From NCBI GenBank assembly GCA_949126835.1, contig OX421495.1:17422079-17486078 (forward strand): a stretch of DNA of 64,000 bases. The letters run 5' to 3'. Below the pieces are notes generated by a model. That model ran no database searches. It had not been told where the DNA came from and was given only the letters and a program-made list of their open reading frames with translations. The stretch comes from Anisus vortex. Its lineage: Eukaryota; Mollusca; Gastropoda; Planorbidae. This document shows positions 10,701 to 21,300 of the stretch, in pieces. Within the stretch, counting starts at the first letter, position 1; every line of letters starts with the position of its first letter. Made by a program: the position numbers and the translations under genes.

Positions 10701-13700
10701 TAATAGAAACTACCCATTTATTATGGAAACTCATTGTTTTGAAAATAATGAATGTCATTTCACTTTATGACTGTAACCGGGATCTTGTAATATAATTCAA
10801 TGTAATAATAACACAATTCAACTCTAGTATACTTGACAAGACTTCTTGATTGAAGATAACAACTTTAATCGATAATGACTTGTAACATAATATAATTGCA
10901 ACTGTTCTTTAGCCAACATCACATCACTCCATGTACTACTACATTCACTTCAAGACCAACCTCACTTCTCAGTTGCCTAACATGTACTGTCCTATATCTA
11001 CAATCTCTCTTCCCCAAGTAAACATACCATGACGTCAATCACACACTTCCTGGTTACTCACTAATCGCACCTTTTGCACAAACTATTCCTTATAACTTCA
11101 CACCAACTCATGCATTACTTACAATGATTTTGTAAATATTTAATGAAGAACTCAATGCGGTCATATAATTTTTGCTTTCAGGCGTGGCATCATGGAGGAT
11201 AATGGGCCCCCATCTAAAAGGAGAGTCATTGGTGGGGCTTTTTCAAGGTATTATTGAAATAACTTTAAGTCATTAATTTTAACCAAGTCATCTATTTCAC
11301 TTTATCGTATAATTGTATGCACTTTGTATCATTGGATAGATTGGGGCCTGCGCCACCCAGACGGAGAGAAAGGGAAGACAGCCCATATGAGGAAGAGCTA
11401 CCCAATAAGGTATCTATTTAACTAAATTTTTAATAACAAATGAACTACCGGGTACTAGTAGTAACAATTTTTTTAAATGATGTACAGGTGCTGTGTAAAA
11501 TAGTGAAATAAATGTGTACGTTCAGGAGACGGATTGATTTTTAAATAATGTTTTACTTTTTGTCCACTACAAAGCTGTCTGTGCAGTCCTCCGTGGTCTC
11601 TACCTCTAGGGAAACAAAGAGCAGGAAAGAGATAATGCAAGAGCAGACCAATGACAAAGATGGCATGCAGAGGTTTGAAATGATGACAGTTTTATATTTC
11701 AAATACACTTTAGAATTAATTGTGCACATAAGAAGCATAAGATCTACAGGGTTCGTACGGTGTCTGGAAAGTCTGGAAAATGTCTGGAATCTAAAAAAAC
11801 GCATTTCAGACTTAAAAATGTCTGGAAAATCTGTACTTTTTCACCAAAACCCCCAAAAAGTCTTAAATATGTCTGGAATCCTAAAATTGCTACAATCATC
11901 TTCATTGCCCTTTCAGACATGCCTACCGTTCCGCTTTTGGCGAATTTGTTCCGCTTTTAAAAATAAAAAAACAAATTTTTTCCGCTTTTTAGTAGTTTAG
12001 TTATGTTAAATTGGAAAGTTTGGGTTTTTCCTATGTTGAAATATAGTCCGTGTCTAGGTTGATAAAATAAAGGCACAAATAAGGTCGCAATGCTATAATT
12101 ATCATTACTTGGGTTTTCTGGGTGTATTAAAAGAGATATTCTGGTATTTTTTTACGTTTTTTGCGGTATTAAGCGTGTTTAGCAATAAATCTTTGTTTTC
12201 CTTTAGGCCTATTTACTGTATTGGTAAGATTGTGAAAATGTCTAATTGTCCTGCCTCATAAAGTTTAAACCTGACTTGTTCAAACTGTAAAAAAAACTAA
12301 TTCAGTTTTAAAGGAAGGAATATTCAGAGAAGTTTATTCAGCAAAGAAAAACTGTAAATTTAATGTTCTTCGTAGGCCTACTAGATCTGGACCCATTGCT
12401 TGTGAATTGTCTTAAAACGTAGGTAAATAGATATCTTGTCTATAGGATTAGGTATGTTCCTCTTTTTTTTTTTTTTTTTTTTAAAACGATTGTTAGTCTA
12501 GATAAAGAGTGTTCTACTTTTTTGTTCAAAACCCTCTTTTTCATCAAGATTTTCCCTCTTTTGAGTAGGCCTACTAGTCTTAGGGTTGGCATGTCTGCCC
12601 TTCACCCCAGCTGGGTCCCTCTGACCTAAGCCTAAGCCGTTCTAGTTGGTTGGTTGTAGCAAGACCACCGTAAGTATTTACGATGGTCTTGGTTGTAGGC
12701 AGTGTCCTCACATAGGGGCGGGCAGAGGGGGGCTTATGCCCAAGAGGGACACTTCCAGCGGGGCGGCAAATGTAGTCTAAATATGGCAAATATAGCACTA
12801 AACAAGCAGTTACAGTATGCAAGGGGGCGGCGCTGAAACTTTTGCCCTGGGGTGCTACATAAGCTTGTAAAGGCTCTGCTTGTAGCCTACTTGATTTTCA
12901 AAACCGGATTTCGGTTTGTTGGTTGCAAGGTAATCATGACGTCAAGTAGTTCACCTTTTTTTTTTTACAATTATTGTTTTTTGGAAATTAGATTAAGCTT
13001 TTAGTTTAGGGAGAAATTGTATGCATAAGCTCAGAATTAAACTACTATAATCTCTCTCCCCCCCCCCCACACACACACACACTATTTACTCCTCTCTACC
13101 TAGATATAACTCACTGCTGTGAGGTTGTATTATTATAGCAAAATTTTAGTAGTCTTAATGATCCTAATGATTGGAAAGTAATAGAATAAGATTATCTATT
13201 TTCATCATTAAATTGAATTCATCATTAAATCTTTTATTTAAAATAATAATAATAATTCGTATTTATAATTAATTATCATCGTAGTCTATAATTATAATTT
13301 AAAAAAATGTCTGGAAAATGTCTGGAATTTGATTTTCCAAAAAGAGTATGAACCCTGGATCTATACTAGTATTCAACCTTAGAAACATTTGTTCACAATT
13401 TCTTTGTACTGTACACCTTTCAGAAATAGAAGAATGTTTGGACTACTCCTTGGCACACTCAATAAATTTAAAACAGAATCCAAAACCCTGGAGACAAAAG
13501 TATATATGATTTTTATTACTTTATTTTTCTTCTCATGGCATTGTAAATATACGCACAACCATAATACATATGTTTGGTTAGAAAATCAGTAAATTTTACA
13601 GCATGGTTTTTATTTTGAGTTGGGGAAAAATAGAGAATTTATTGTTGGAAAAGGTGTGGAAACCCTTGGTATTACTTCAATTCTAATTGAGTATGAGCAT

Positions 13701-14604
13701 ATATATATATATCATAAAGATAAGTGATCACCTAAAAAAACTGATTAGGATACAGTGAAACCTAGGTTTACAACTATTATCCATTCTAGTCCCTTTGAAA
13801 TATATTAAACACATTTGTACAAAGAAATAAAGAAAAAATGATCTTTTTAAAGTCCTAATGATATTGGCATATTACACTTTTTTTTAAAATGATTAAACTT
13901 GCCCGTTTTGACCTTAGGAAGTGCAGAGGAAAAAAATAGAAGAAAAATTGGAAGAAATAGCAGAGAAAGAAAAAAAGAAATTTAAACAAGAGACAAAGTT
14001 GCTAATGGAAGAAATGCACCTGGAACAATCAAAAATTTCTCGTCTGGAACAGAAAATGGAAATGGTCCAAGAGGTTTGATTTAGATTACATGCGACTTAG
14101 CCTGTAATAGGTTTTAGAATAATTGTTCACTTTTTACATTAAAGTGATACATATTTACTAATGTTTGGGAAAAAATATCCACAGCATGCAGACAGGGCCA
14201 AGGAGATGGAGAAACTGAAAAACTTTATTTCTACAAAGACAAAGCCCAGAATATTCTGGAAGCCAGCTGTCAACTCATCTCTGATTGAAAACAAACTGAA
14301 GGAGTCCAAGAAAGTAGTAGATGGTGAGTTCTTTTATTCTGTCTGGTAATTTTACTAGTTACCAATACTAACAATCGGAGCTGGGTAGACTCAGGGACAC
14401 CCTCGAGTCCAGGGAAAAAATCCTAACCTTCATCGGGATTCAAACCTAGAGTAGAACCCTAGATACGCCAGTCGAACACGCTGCCGCTCTGCCACTGTAC
14501 CCCATATCTTGTATCTTGTACATAAACCTTGCGCAGTTATAATGGCTGTATAAGTTTAATACAGTAGTAACATACTGATGTAAACATTCTATTCAGTTTG
14601 TGTT

Positions 14605-14674
<70 letters not shown>

Positions 14675-15699
14675 TAGAGATGCTTCAAGAAGGACAAGAT
14701 CGTTTGGAGAAAGAAATAAAAGAATTGATGGAGCGTGAATACAAACGAGAGGAGCGAATTAAAATGAGGCTTAGGGAGGATGGTCTATTTGGGGATGAAG
14801 AAAAAGTGGGAGGGGATAGTGGGGGTACCAAAGAACCAAATGAAATAGTGGCAGCAGGGGCAGGTGTGATTAGGGACATTAAGCAGGAACACGAGGATCA
14901 CTTGAACAAAGCTAATGCAGAGGAGGTTCATTCTCCTCAACAAAGAGACGAGCCAAAGTCTAAATCTCGTAGGACAGTGGTTTTAGAAAGTGAGAAAGAG
15001 GACAATAGTGAGGTAGACAGCGATGGGGAAGACTTAAGTGTGGTAGGGATAGGTAAAGAGAACAAGGGAAGGGCCGCAGTGCCTCCAGTTGTCAGCGACA
15101 AGAAGAGTAAACAATCCGATGAGGATTCTAGTTCAGGCGAGGGCCAGCAGGTGGGTAGGCATGTTAAGGTGGAGAGGCGGGACTCGGAGGGGAGAGACAC
15201 CAAAAGGGCGGTCGTTCTAGAGAACCGTGACAAGAATAAGGACAAACAGAGAGCTAAAGAGAGTGATGAGGAGGAAGGGGTGAAAGAGAGGGGGAAGAAG
15301 CATGAGGTAAAAAGGGAAAAAAAGCGTGAGGTTACTCAAGAGATTGAAAGTGGAAGAAGGGGGGAGGAAAGACAGAAGAGAGATTCGGCTTCCAGGGAGG
15401 GCAGAGACAAAAAACAGCAGAGTAGACTGAGCAAAACTGACAAGACAGACAAAAAGGCAGGGCGTGATGTGGATAAAAAACACATTGTCCGACCCTCTGA
15501 TGAAAGGCACAAAGACAGCAGCGACAGTAGTAGTGACAGCGACTCCAGTGACTCGGACAGTAATAAGGACAGCAGGAAAGACAGTCGGTTGAAAAAAGCA
15601 AAAGGTCACTATGGCAGTAAACCTGGGGAGAGGAAGGTCCCTGGCGCCTCAAGTAAACGTAGTGATAGTGAGGATGAGTCTGATGATTCCAAACACTAA
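7681..15699 (+). CDS. PNN: Pinin (nine exons)
   Basis: Coding sequence is join(7681..7799, 9810..9908, 11182..11247, 11340..11409, 11575..11672, 13424..13499, 13918..14073, 14185..14323, 14678..15699), 1845 nt giving 614 aa; all junctions are GT-AG and all phases close. Pinin is a nuclear-speckle protein that forms the PSAP complex with RNPS1 and SAP18 on the exon junction complex and influences splicing; in vertebrates it is also described at desmosomes. The N-terminal domain carries NIKKLTGRDPN (about 29-38) and a VQSSVVSTSRE motif near 120-130. The memA/SDK domain starts at RNRRMFGLLLGTLNKFK (about 150-167), continues as a coiled coil through 275 and includes ISTKTKPRIFW. Residues 290-614 are a charged, disordered tail rich in K/E, R/D and S/D. 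Human pinin is longer (about 717 aa), mostly in the tail. The start matches the family N-terminus. Confidence 0.95.
8235..8663 (+). mobile_element. TIR repeat family, copy 1 (PNN intron 1)
   Basis: A 429-bp unit bounded by imperfect inverted repeats AATGAGGTCTATGCA and its reverse complement. A second copy, 379 bp and the same orientation, lies at 57836-58214, with long blocks of near identity between them (for example GGACAACACCTATTTGTTGA). No coding frame. The inverted ends suggest a MITE. The target-site duplication is unclear, so I do not assign a superfamily. Confidence 0.75.
9048..9727. mobile_element. piggyBac-like non-autonomous element, 680 bp
   Basis: TTAA flanks both ends (9044-9047 and 9728-9731). 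The termini are CCCTTTACCGGGCA on the left and, reverse complemented, CCTTTTACTGGGCA on the right; AAAACGTCTG recurs near both ends. TTAA targets and CCC/GGG-type ends are typical of piggyBac elements. No transposase frame. It lies in PNN intron 1. A possible lone terminus of a similar kind, TTAACCCTTCCCGTACC, starts near 8843. Confidence 0.75.
9810..9908 (+). CDS. PNN: PNN exon 2
   Basis: Residues 40-72 plus two bases; encodes VKRMLSGEGVEREEDG and an RG-rich stretch TARGRGRLFG. Acceptor CTAG, donor GTAATA. Confidence 0.92.
9968..10643. mobile_element. pogo/Tigger-like non-autonomous element, 676 bp
   Basis: Inverted termini CAGTAGAAGTCTGCTAATCC (left) and CAGTAGAAGTCCATTAGTCC (right, reverse complemented) are flanked by TA dinucleotides (9966-9967, 10644-10645). 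This is the Tc1-mariner/pogo pattern. No intact transposase frame. It lies in PNN intron 2. Confidence 0.8.
11182..11247 (+). CDS. PNN: PNN exon 3
   Basis: 66 nt. Encodes GIMEDNGPPSKRRVIGGAFS, with split Arg codons at both boundaries. Acceptor TTTCAG, donor GTATTA. Confidence 0.9.
11340..11409 (+). CDS. PNN: PNN exon 4
   Basis: 70 nt ending in phase 0. Encodes LGPAPPRRREREDSPYEEEL; human pinin has SRLGGERRTRRESRQESD in the same place. Donor GTATCT. Confidence 0.9.
11575..11672 (+). CDS. PNN: PNN exon 5
   Basis: Encodes LSVQSSVVSTSRETKSRKEI then MQEQTNDKDGMQ, the conserved LQSSVVATSKERTRRD region of pinin. Acceptor ACAAAG, donor GTTTGA. Confidence 0.93.
11747..13357. mobile_element. hAT-like element, 1611 bp (PNN intron 5)
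   Basis: Termini CAGGGTTCGTACGGTGTCTG and, reverse complemented on the right, CAGGGTTCATACTC. A 6-bp direct repeat GATCTA touches both ends (11741-11746, 13358-13363), which may be a decayed 8-bp duplication. GTCTGGAAAATGTCTGGAAT-type blocks recur near both ends. The interior includes another dispersed repeat at 12704-12880. No transposase frame. Confidence 0.75.
12704..12880 (+). repeat. Dispersed repeat, copy 1
   Basis: Matches the reverse complement of 32478-32873 at both ends: a GGGCAGAGGGGG block and the AACTTTTGCCCTGGGG-GCTACATA block. It is nested inside the hAT-like element at 11747-13357. The superfamily is unknown. Confidence 0.6.
13424..13499 (+). CDS. PNN: PNN exon 6
   Basis: Encodes RNRRMFGLLLGTLNKFK and ESKTLETK, the start of the memA domain and the most conserved part of pinin. 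Acceptor TTTCAG, donor GTATAT, phase 0. Confidence 0.95.
13918..14073 (+). CDS. PNN: PNN exon 7
   Basis: 52 codons, phase 0 both ends. A Lys/Glu-rich coiled coil ending SKISRLEQKMEMVQE, equivalent to the human LRLLEQKVELAQLQEEW segment. Confidence 0.94.
14185..14323 (+). CDS. PNN: PNN exon 8
   Basis: Encodes KLKNFISTKTKPRIFWKP; human has IIKYIRTKTKPHLFYIP. One base of a Glu codon is left at the donor GTGAGT. Confidence 0.94.
14375..14508 (-). mobile_element. tRNA-derived SINE copy
   Basis: In reverse orientation it shows the B-box-like GGTTTGAATCC and the body GAGTCTACCCAGCTC. It lies in PNN intron 8, about 100 bp before the T67 tract. The right end is the tRNA-like head. Confidence 0.75.
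14607..14673 (+). repeat. Poly(T) 67 at the PNN exon 9 splice acceptor
   Basis: An uninterrupted run of about 67 T runs straight into GTAG and exon 9 at 14678. It forms the whole polypyrimidine tract. Its exact length in the assembly may be unreliable. Confidence 0.95.
14678..15699 (+). CDS. PNN: PNN exon 9 (last, charged tail)
   Basis: 1022 nt encoding the end of the memA region (EMLQEGQDRLEKEIKELMER) and a long disordered tail. The tail is rich in K/E/R/D, with several SD/ED patches and a serine-aspartate run near residues 560-580, and closes at TAA 15697-15699. It lacks the long polyserine of vertebrate pinin. Confidence 0.94.
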
Positions 15700-16765
15700 T
15701 GGCTTACTGTTGTTGTAGATAATACTTCCATTGTTTCTATTTCTTATGCAGCAATTCATGTAAATATTTGCTAGCCATCCATGTTTAGTGTATGTATGTT
15801 TATATCATGCGCACATTAGTAGTACAGTTTTAATTGATTGTTGTTTTTTTTTCATATATTTTATACAGGTTAAAATGTGAGAGACATAGTATAAAAAATT
15901 GATTCTATCAATAAGTAGCTTTGATTGGGTTGTTTCTTTGATACTGATAACCATATTGACGTTGTAAAAAAAAACAACATGAAATTTTGTTTTGAGCCAA
16001 GTAAAGTAAATACACACATTTTTGGCTCTACTGTGTTGATATAGTCATAATATTTACCCTGGACCTTCATAATAGAATACAATGTCTCTCAAGTGTTTTA
16101 ACCAGTTTTCATTCCACAGATTCTTCTTGTTTTTGTCCATACCTGTTCCTTGTCTGCTTTTCTTTCCTGACCTTCTTTTTCCACAAAATTTCTTTTGGGA
16201 GCTTCTAAATTAAAGACTATTATCTCTATGTCTTGAATTGTATGTGAAGTCTTCTGTTTGATCTCCTGAAAAAGCTGATATAATTTGTTCTTTAACAAAA
16301 GTTGTACTGCTCAATCATTTTCAAAAGTTGGTACTGCTCAATCATTTTCTTGTAGTTCTTACTAAGCTTTTACTTTTAGTCTGAAGTTGCTGTAATGTTT
16401 CTCTTGAGATCCATCTTGCATCTCTCACACAAATTGATTCTGTTCATTTCTAAGACTATTTTCAGATTTTTTCAGGACTTGGTAAGTATGTCTCTTATGA
16501 TTGATTACACCATTGAACATTTTAATAATTTTATAAAGAACTGTCCTAGTTGTTAATATTAATATTAGACAATTTTAACTTTCACTAAGTTATTTTTTTT
16601 GGGGGCATAAATGAAGAATGATGACAGTTTTGAGTTCAGTTTCAAAATACAATTCACAACCTGTTGTTTTAATTTTAAATAATTGCATGTTGTTCTCTGT
16701 TCAAAATTATGTATAATTTGTAACCTGTTACAGGTCATAATTATTTGTTTTTTTTACGGAATAAA
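15700..16765 (+). other. PNN: PNN 3' UTR
   Basis: T-rich, with no coding frame of note. AATAAA at 16760-16765 is the first canonical poly(A) signal after the stop; an ATTAAA at 16209-16214 could give a shorter form. It faces the gene-3 3' UTR from the opposite strand. Confidence 0.6.
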
Positions 16766-17157
16766 TACATTTGTTTTTAGACATTTTAAATGGTGTTTTT
16801 TGCTTGTTTTCATGGGATGTTTTATTTTTATGTCCACCTAAATTTTAATATTGTCTTGTGGGTTTTAAAAGTCAATAAGTAAGTTTGCCTTTCAGACCAA
16901 ATAGATCCTTGGGGGAAATTGAAGCAGCGGAATACCTAGCCACCTTACTTATATACCTAACTACTGTCAAAGTTGTGAGCAAGTTTTAATCATGGGACAC
17001 ACATTTTCTACAGTATGGAGCAACCTGATAGTTAATAATAAATAATAAGCCCAAAAGTGTCCGATTCTAGTAGTTGTGACTCAATACAATTTGCCTCCTG
17101 AATTAAAATACCTGTAATCAATACATGATAATTTCTTGTTTTTTTTTTAAATATTAA

Positions 17158-18226
17158 TTTATTCAATTAAATTAGTTCAAAACATTCACATATAAATTAA
17201 ATATTTCCGAGTGATTTTCATTACTTTCCATGACATTTTAAATGCTAAATTTCCAACTGAGGTCTTAGTCTTACATTATATATTTTAAAAAAACATCTGT
17301 TTTCTACTAACACAAACCTGAAACAAATTCACTTGTTATGTTCAATTAAGGAAGTCACAAAGGCTATGTATTAAAGTAAAGCAAATAGGAAACACAGATA
17401 TATTAAAACTAGTAAACAAATATTGAAAAGTAAGTAACAAAATAGTAGAGAGATAATTTATAAAAAAATTCAAGTTTAGCATTTTCAAGCATTCCATGCA
17501 CATGTTGGTTAAATTATATGTAATTTATAGTTTAATAACACACTTGTGTGTGATGCTAAGTTATAATTATAAGTTAACCTCATCATAAGTTTCTAGTAAG
17601 TTCCTTCCTTACCCATCCACCTGAAGGAAATTAAAGAAAAATATTCTCAGTACCATATGTATAATATTTAAGTAAAATTTGAGGAGGGGCTGTAAAAAAA
17701 AAAGACAACTAAAAAAAAGGTTAATGTACTAGGTCAGGTGACACAAAGTGAAAAACTGAATGACATAGTGGAACAATAATATAAACTTTTACTTGAGGGC
17801 CTAGTTAGTTCTAAGATTAAACAAACATCTTTTATGTGGTTTACATAAAGTTTAAAATGTATAAAAGACTTCTGTAAATATAAAGTATCAGTTCACATTA
17901 AACAAATCATTGCTGTATTTGTAAAGATTTACTAATGATACCAAAATGAATGCGCACTAATTAGTTAATTAGTTATTCCATAAAAAGTGAACATTATAAT
18001 TAGTCTAAGTCTATAACTTCCTTATTAAAATATTTTCTTTAAAATATTGCTGAAGATTTGCAATTCTGTATTACCAGTGCTACAGGGCAGATGTAGGAAT
18101 ACGAGTAAGTATTGCTGAAGCATATAAAATGTAACATTCTTTCTCTATATATATAATAATAATCAAAACATTGGCTATCTGAATTCATTTTTCAGTTATG
18201 CTCAAAACTCAAGTCTGTTGTTGATT
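17158..18226 (-). other. Probable 3' UTR of gene 3, with AATAAA at 17158-17163
   Basis: Downstream of the gene-3 stop codon (18227-18229) on the minus strand. The AATAAA read at 17163-17158 would leave about 390 bp between the ends of the convergent transcripts. AT-rich, no other feature seen. Confidence 0.4.
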
Positions 18227-18367
18227 TCAAACCATGCCTGGCTTGGCATACATAGGCAGGTGGTAGTAGTTGTAGCTGATAAAGTTCAGCAGACGACTTT
18301 CTACAGCTCTCTTGGATCCAGTCGACACATAGGCAAGCATGAGTTCTTTTTTCTGTTCTGCTGACAA
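18227..18367 (-). CDS. Gene 3 last coding exon
   Basis: 46 codons and stop. Encodes LSAEQKKELMLAYVSTGSKR and the C-terminus YYHLPMYAKPGMV. Acceptor TTTTACAG. Confidence 0.8.
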   Translation of the reverse strand: MSAEQKKELMLAYVSTGSKRAVESRLLNFISYNYYHLPMYAKPGMV

Positions 18368-21300
18368 CTGTAAAATAGAAGAGAGCAGTGATTTATCGTA
18401 TATAGACTAGTGAACTTGAGGAAATAAACAGAGTTATGTCCCATGTATTGTATGAGTGAAAACAGTGTTATATTGAATCTTATCTTATACATTAAAGACG
18501 CTCCTTCTGTAAAGAAGATTATTGCGTCCTACGCTCATCCGTGGTCCGAGTCTATAGATAAATGTATTATTACTTCTTTACTCTTTGCCCTTCTGTCCTC
18601 TAGTGTTCCTAGGTTTAGTGATTCGACTAATGGTGTTACTCTTGTCAATGGAAATATTCACTAGTTATTAACCTTGCAGCTCTTTTTTTGGATTTGTTCT
18701 ATATTTTTTAAATGTTTTCTTTAGTTGATGGGTATCATACTTATCTTATCTTATACATTACAGACGCTCCTTCTATAGAGAAGATTATTGCATCCTACGC
18801 TCATCCGTGGTCCGAGTCTAGTCTTGCATTTTTATTAATGTTTTAAATGATGTTAAGTTACTGGTTTTCCTGGTTTGTTCAGGCAACCTATCCCATGCCC
18901 GAATGCCACTTGGGAAGAAAGAGTACTTATATGCATTTGTTCTCGCAGAGGGGATAAGGAAAGTGTTTTTGTTTATATGTTTATCTGAGCTTTGCAACAG
19001 GTTGTTATTGGGTTGTATTTCTAAATTAGAGTTTAATGCCTTGTGTATTATTACTACTTTACTCTTTAGTGAATGCAGTATATCTGGCACAGAAATTATT
19101 TTTATTATGAGAACACAATAGAAATCTAGGGATTGGTGATTAGACTATTGTAGGGAACTGAAGAAAAGCATTTCTGTTTAGTAAAATGATATACAAGTCA
19201 CTATTGTTTGAGTCAATATTGAAAATGCATATTATGAGTGATTAGACGTAAATATCACTCAGATGACTCAGATCATAGGAGTGAAAACTTTAAAACACTA
19301 TCTAAGGTTACCATTTTAAAAAATACAAACAGGTTATTAGATATGAATGAATCAAATGTTATGCCAGTTGTTGGGTTAATTTTCCAAACTGGCCAAATCA
19401 ACCTTTTTTTTCCCCCATCCTAAAATTAGGTGTGTCTCAGTTCAATGAATTCTTTCCCGACCACAGAGTTAAAAAATATATCAACGTGAGATCAACACAG
19501 GTCACGTGAGATCAACATAGGTCACACATTATAAAAGCTATACTTATGAAATGGCCTAAAACAATCACAAAATTATAAAACAATGTGTTCTACTCACTCC
19601 AGTTTCTTCATCCACAAGGTTGCGTACTAAATCTTCTAATGTGGAGACACTTTCTTTCTGTAAAGACAAAGACTTTTGGGATTAGCTTGTTAAATGATGA
19701 AGTTAAAAAGTTGCCAACCCGTTTTTTGTATAGGCCTAAAAGTTTTCTAAGAAACGGGTATTTGGCTTTTCATTTAGTAGGCCTACTTTTAATAAATCTA
19801 TTGTCTCCCCTTAGTCACAGATGTAACAATATGCATTACTTTTTTTTTTACAGATTCAGAAATATAAATAACACTTTATTGGAAAACTAAAAAGATGAAA
19901 TCCTACATCAGTTGAGATGAGCAGCTCCCTAATTTCATCTCTCAGATCTGCAAATCTGTCATGATATACAGCCATGGCCCAGGGTTCCATCAGATATCTG
20001 GAATCGAAAGATCCAGATTATTTCTTATTTAAAGTGGATTTCACACAAAAATATTTGCGTATGTTTTTAACTGATCTTAAATTAATGACCACATTTTTCA
20101 GCCACCAGACAAAATTACACTTACTTGTAGAAGTCAGTTATAAGACCTTCTTTAAATCTGGAGGCTAAATTGTTCAACATTTTCCCATGAGCACCAAACA
20201 GACATACAAAGTTGTTCTGGGAAAAATTCTGGAAACAAAACAAAAAAAAGTATCGTGTCAATGGCCCATTTGCTTAATTTTTGAAAACATATTGTACTTA
20301 AAACGTTGTCATGCAATCTTGCGATCTTTTGATAAACATTGTAGGCTATTTAATAAATACGAAAAACAACGAAAATTTACTTACACACTATAATTATTAT
20401 AATTGTAAACAAACCATAAAACATATTCATCATTCTACTTCAACAATTATTATTTTTCATTCAATTATTTTTATAACGCCCACAACTTATCTCGAGACAT
20501 TTCACAATATCTGTTCGATATCTATTACCATCTCAGTCGCTTCTATAGCTAAAGCATAATAAAATGAAAATATTACTGTTAGGGGCTTCAATAAGGAAGT
20601 TAAGGTATACATGAGACGACGGGACCCATAATAAAACAACTACATTACAACAATATCATGAGCCCAGCTGCTTCATGGGATATGGGGGACTGTAATCCAA
20701 AGCAATGAACTTGACACAAACTAAACACCCAATCACATCAAGTTACAACAGTCAATAATCTTAATCCCGCGACGCATTCCGTAACACATACAAAAAATTC
20801 CAATGTCCATCTAAACCAGTGGTTCCCCTTACTTTCTTGGACAGACACGTGATGGTCTCTATAGAGTTGTACGGGTTCAGATGTAGCCTCATGTAGCCTT
20901 GTTCGCTACCTGGCTCTCCGGTCGTCATGACATCCCCCTGTGGGCAAGAAGCGAACCAAAAAAAAAAAAAGTGAACTAATACAAATTAATAAACCAAATC
21001 AAGGTTTTATGTATTCAGTTATATTTACGGGCACTATTTAGAATCTGCCAACTGCACCAGAAAACAGGCCCAGATTTGAGTCCAATCTCAACCAAACATT
21101 CTAAAGCCGTATTCCGATTTGTTTAAGACTATTTTAAAATGACTCCACATCATGGATTTACACGCTTTAAAAACAATTAAAATCGTATACCCCCCCCCCC
21201 AAAAAAAAATAAAAAAAATAAAAAATAAATAAATAACCCAACAAAAAACAACTCTGCATTAAAATACACCAAAACCAGATAATCATTAAGCCAAACAAAG

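Noticed and set aside
14937..15652. Antisense frames of 102-130 aa across PNN exon 9
   Set aside because: Shadows of the charged tail codons; leucine/serine-rich with no independent support.
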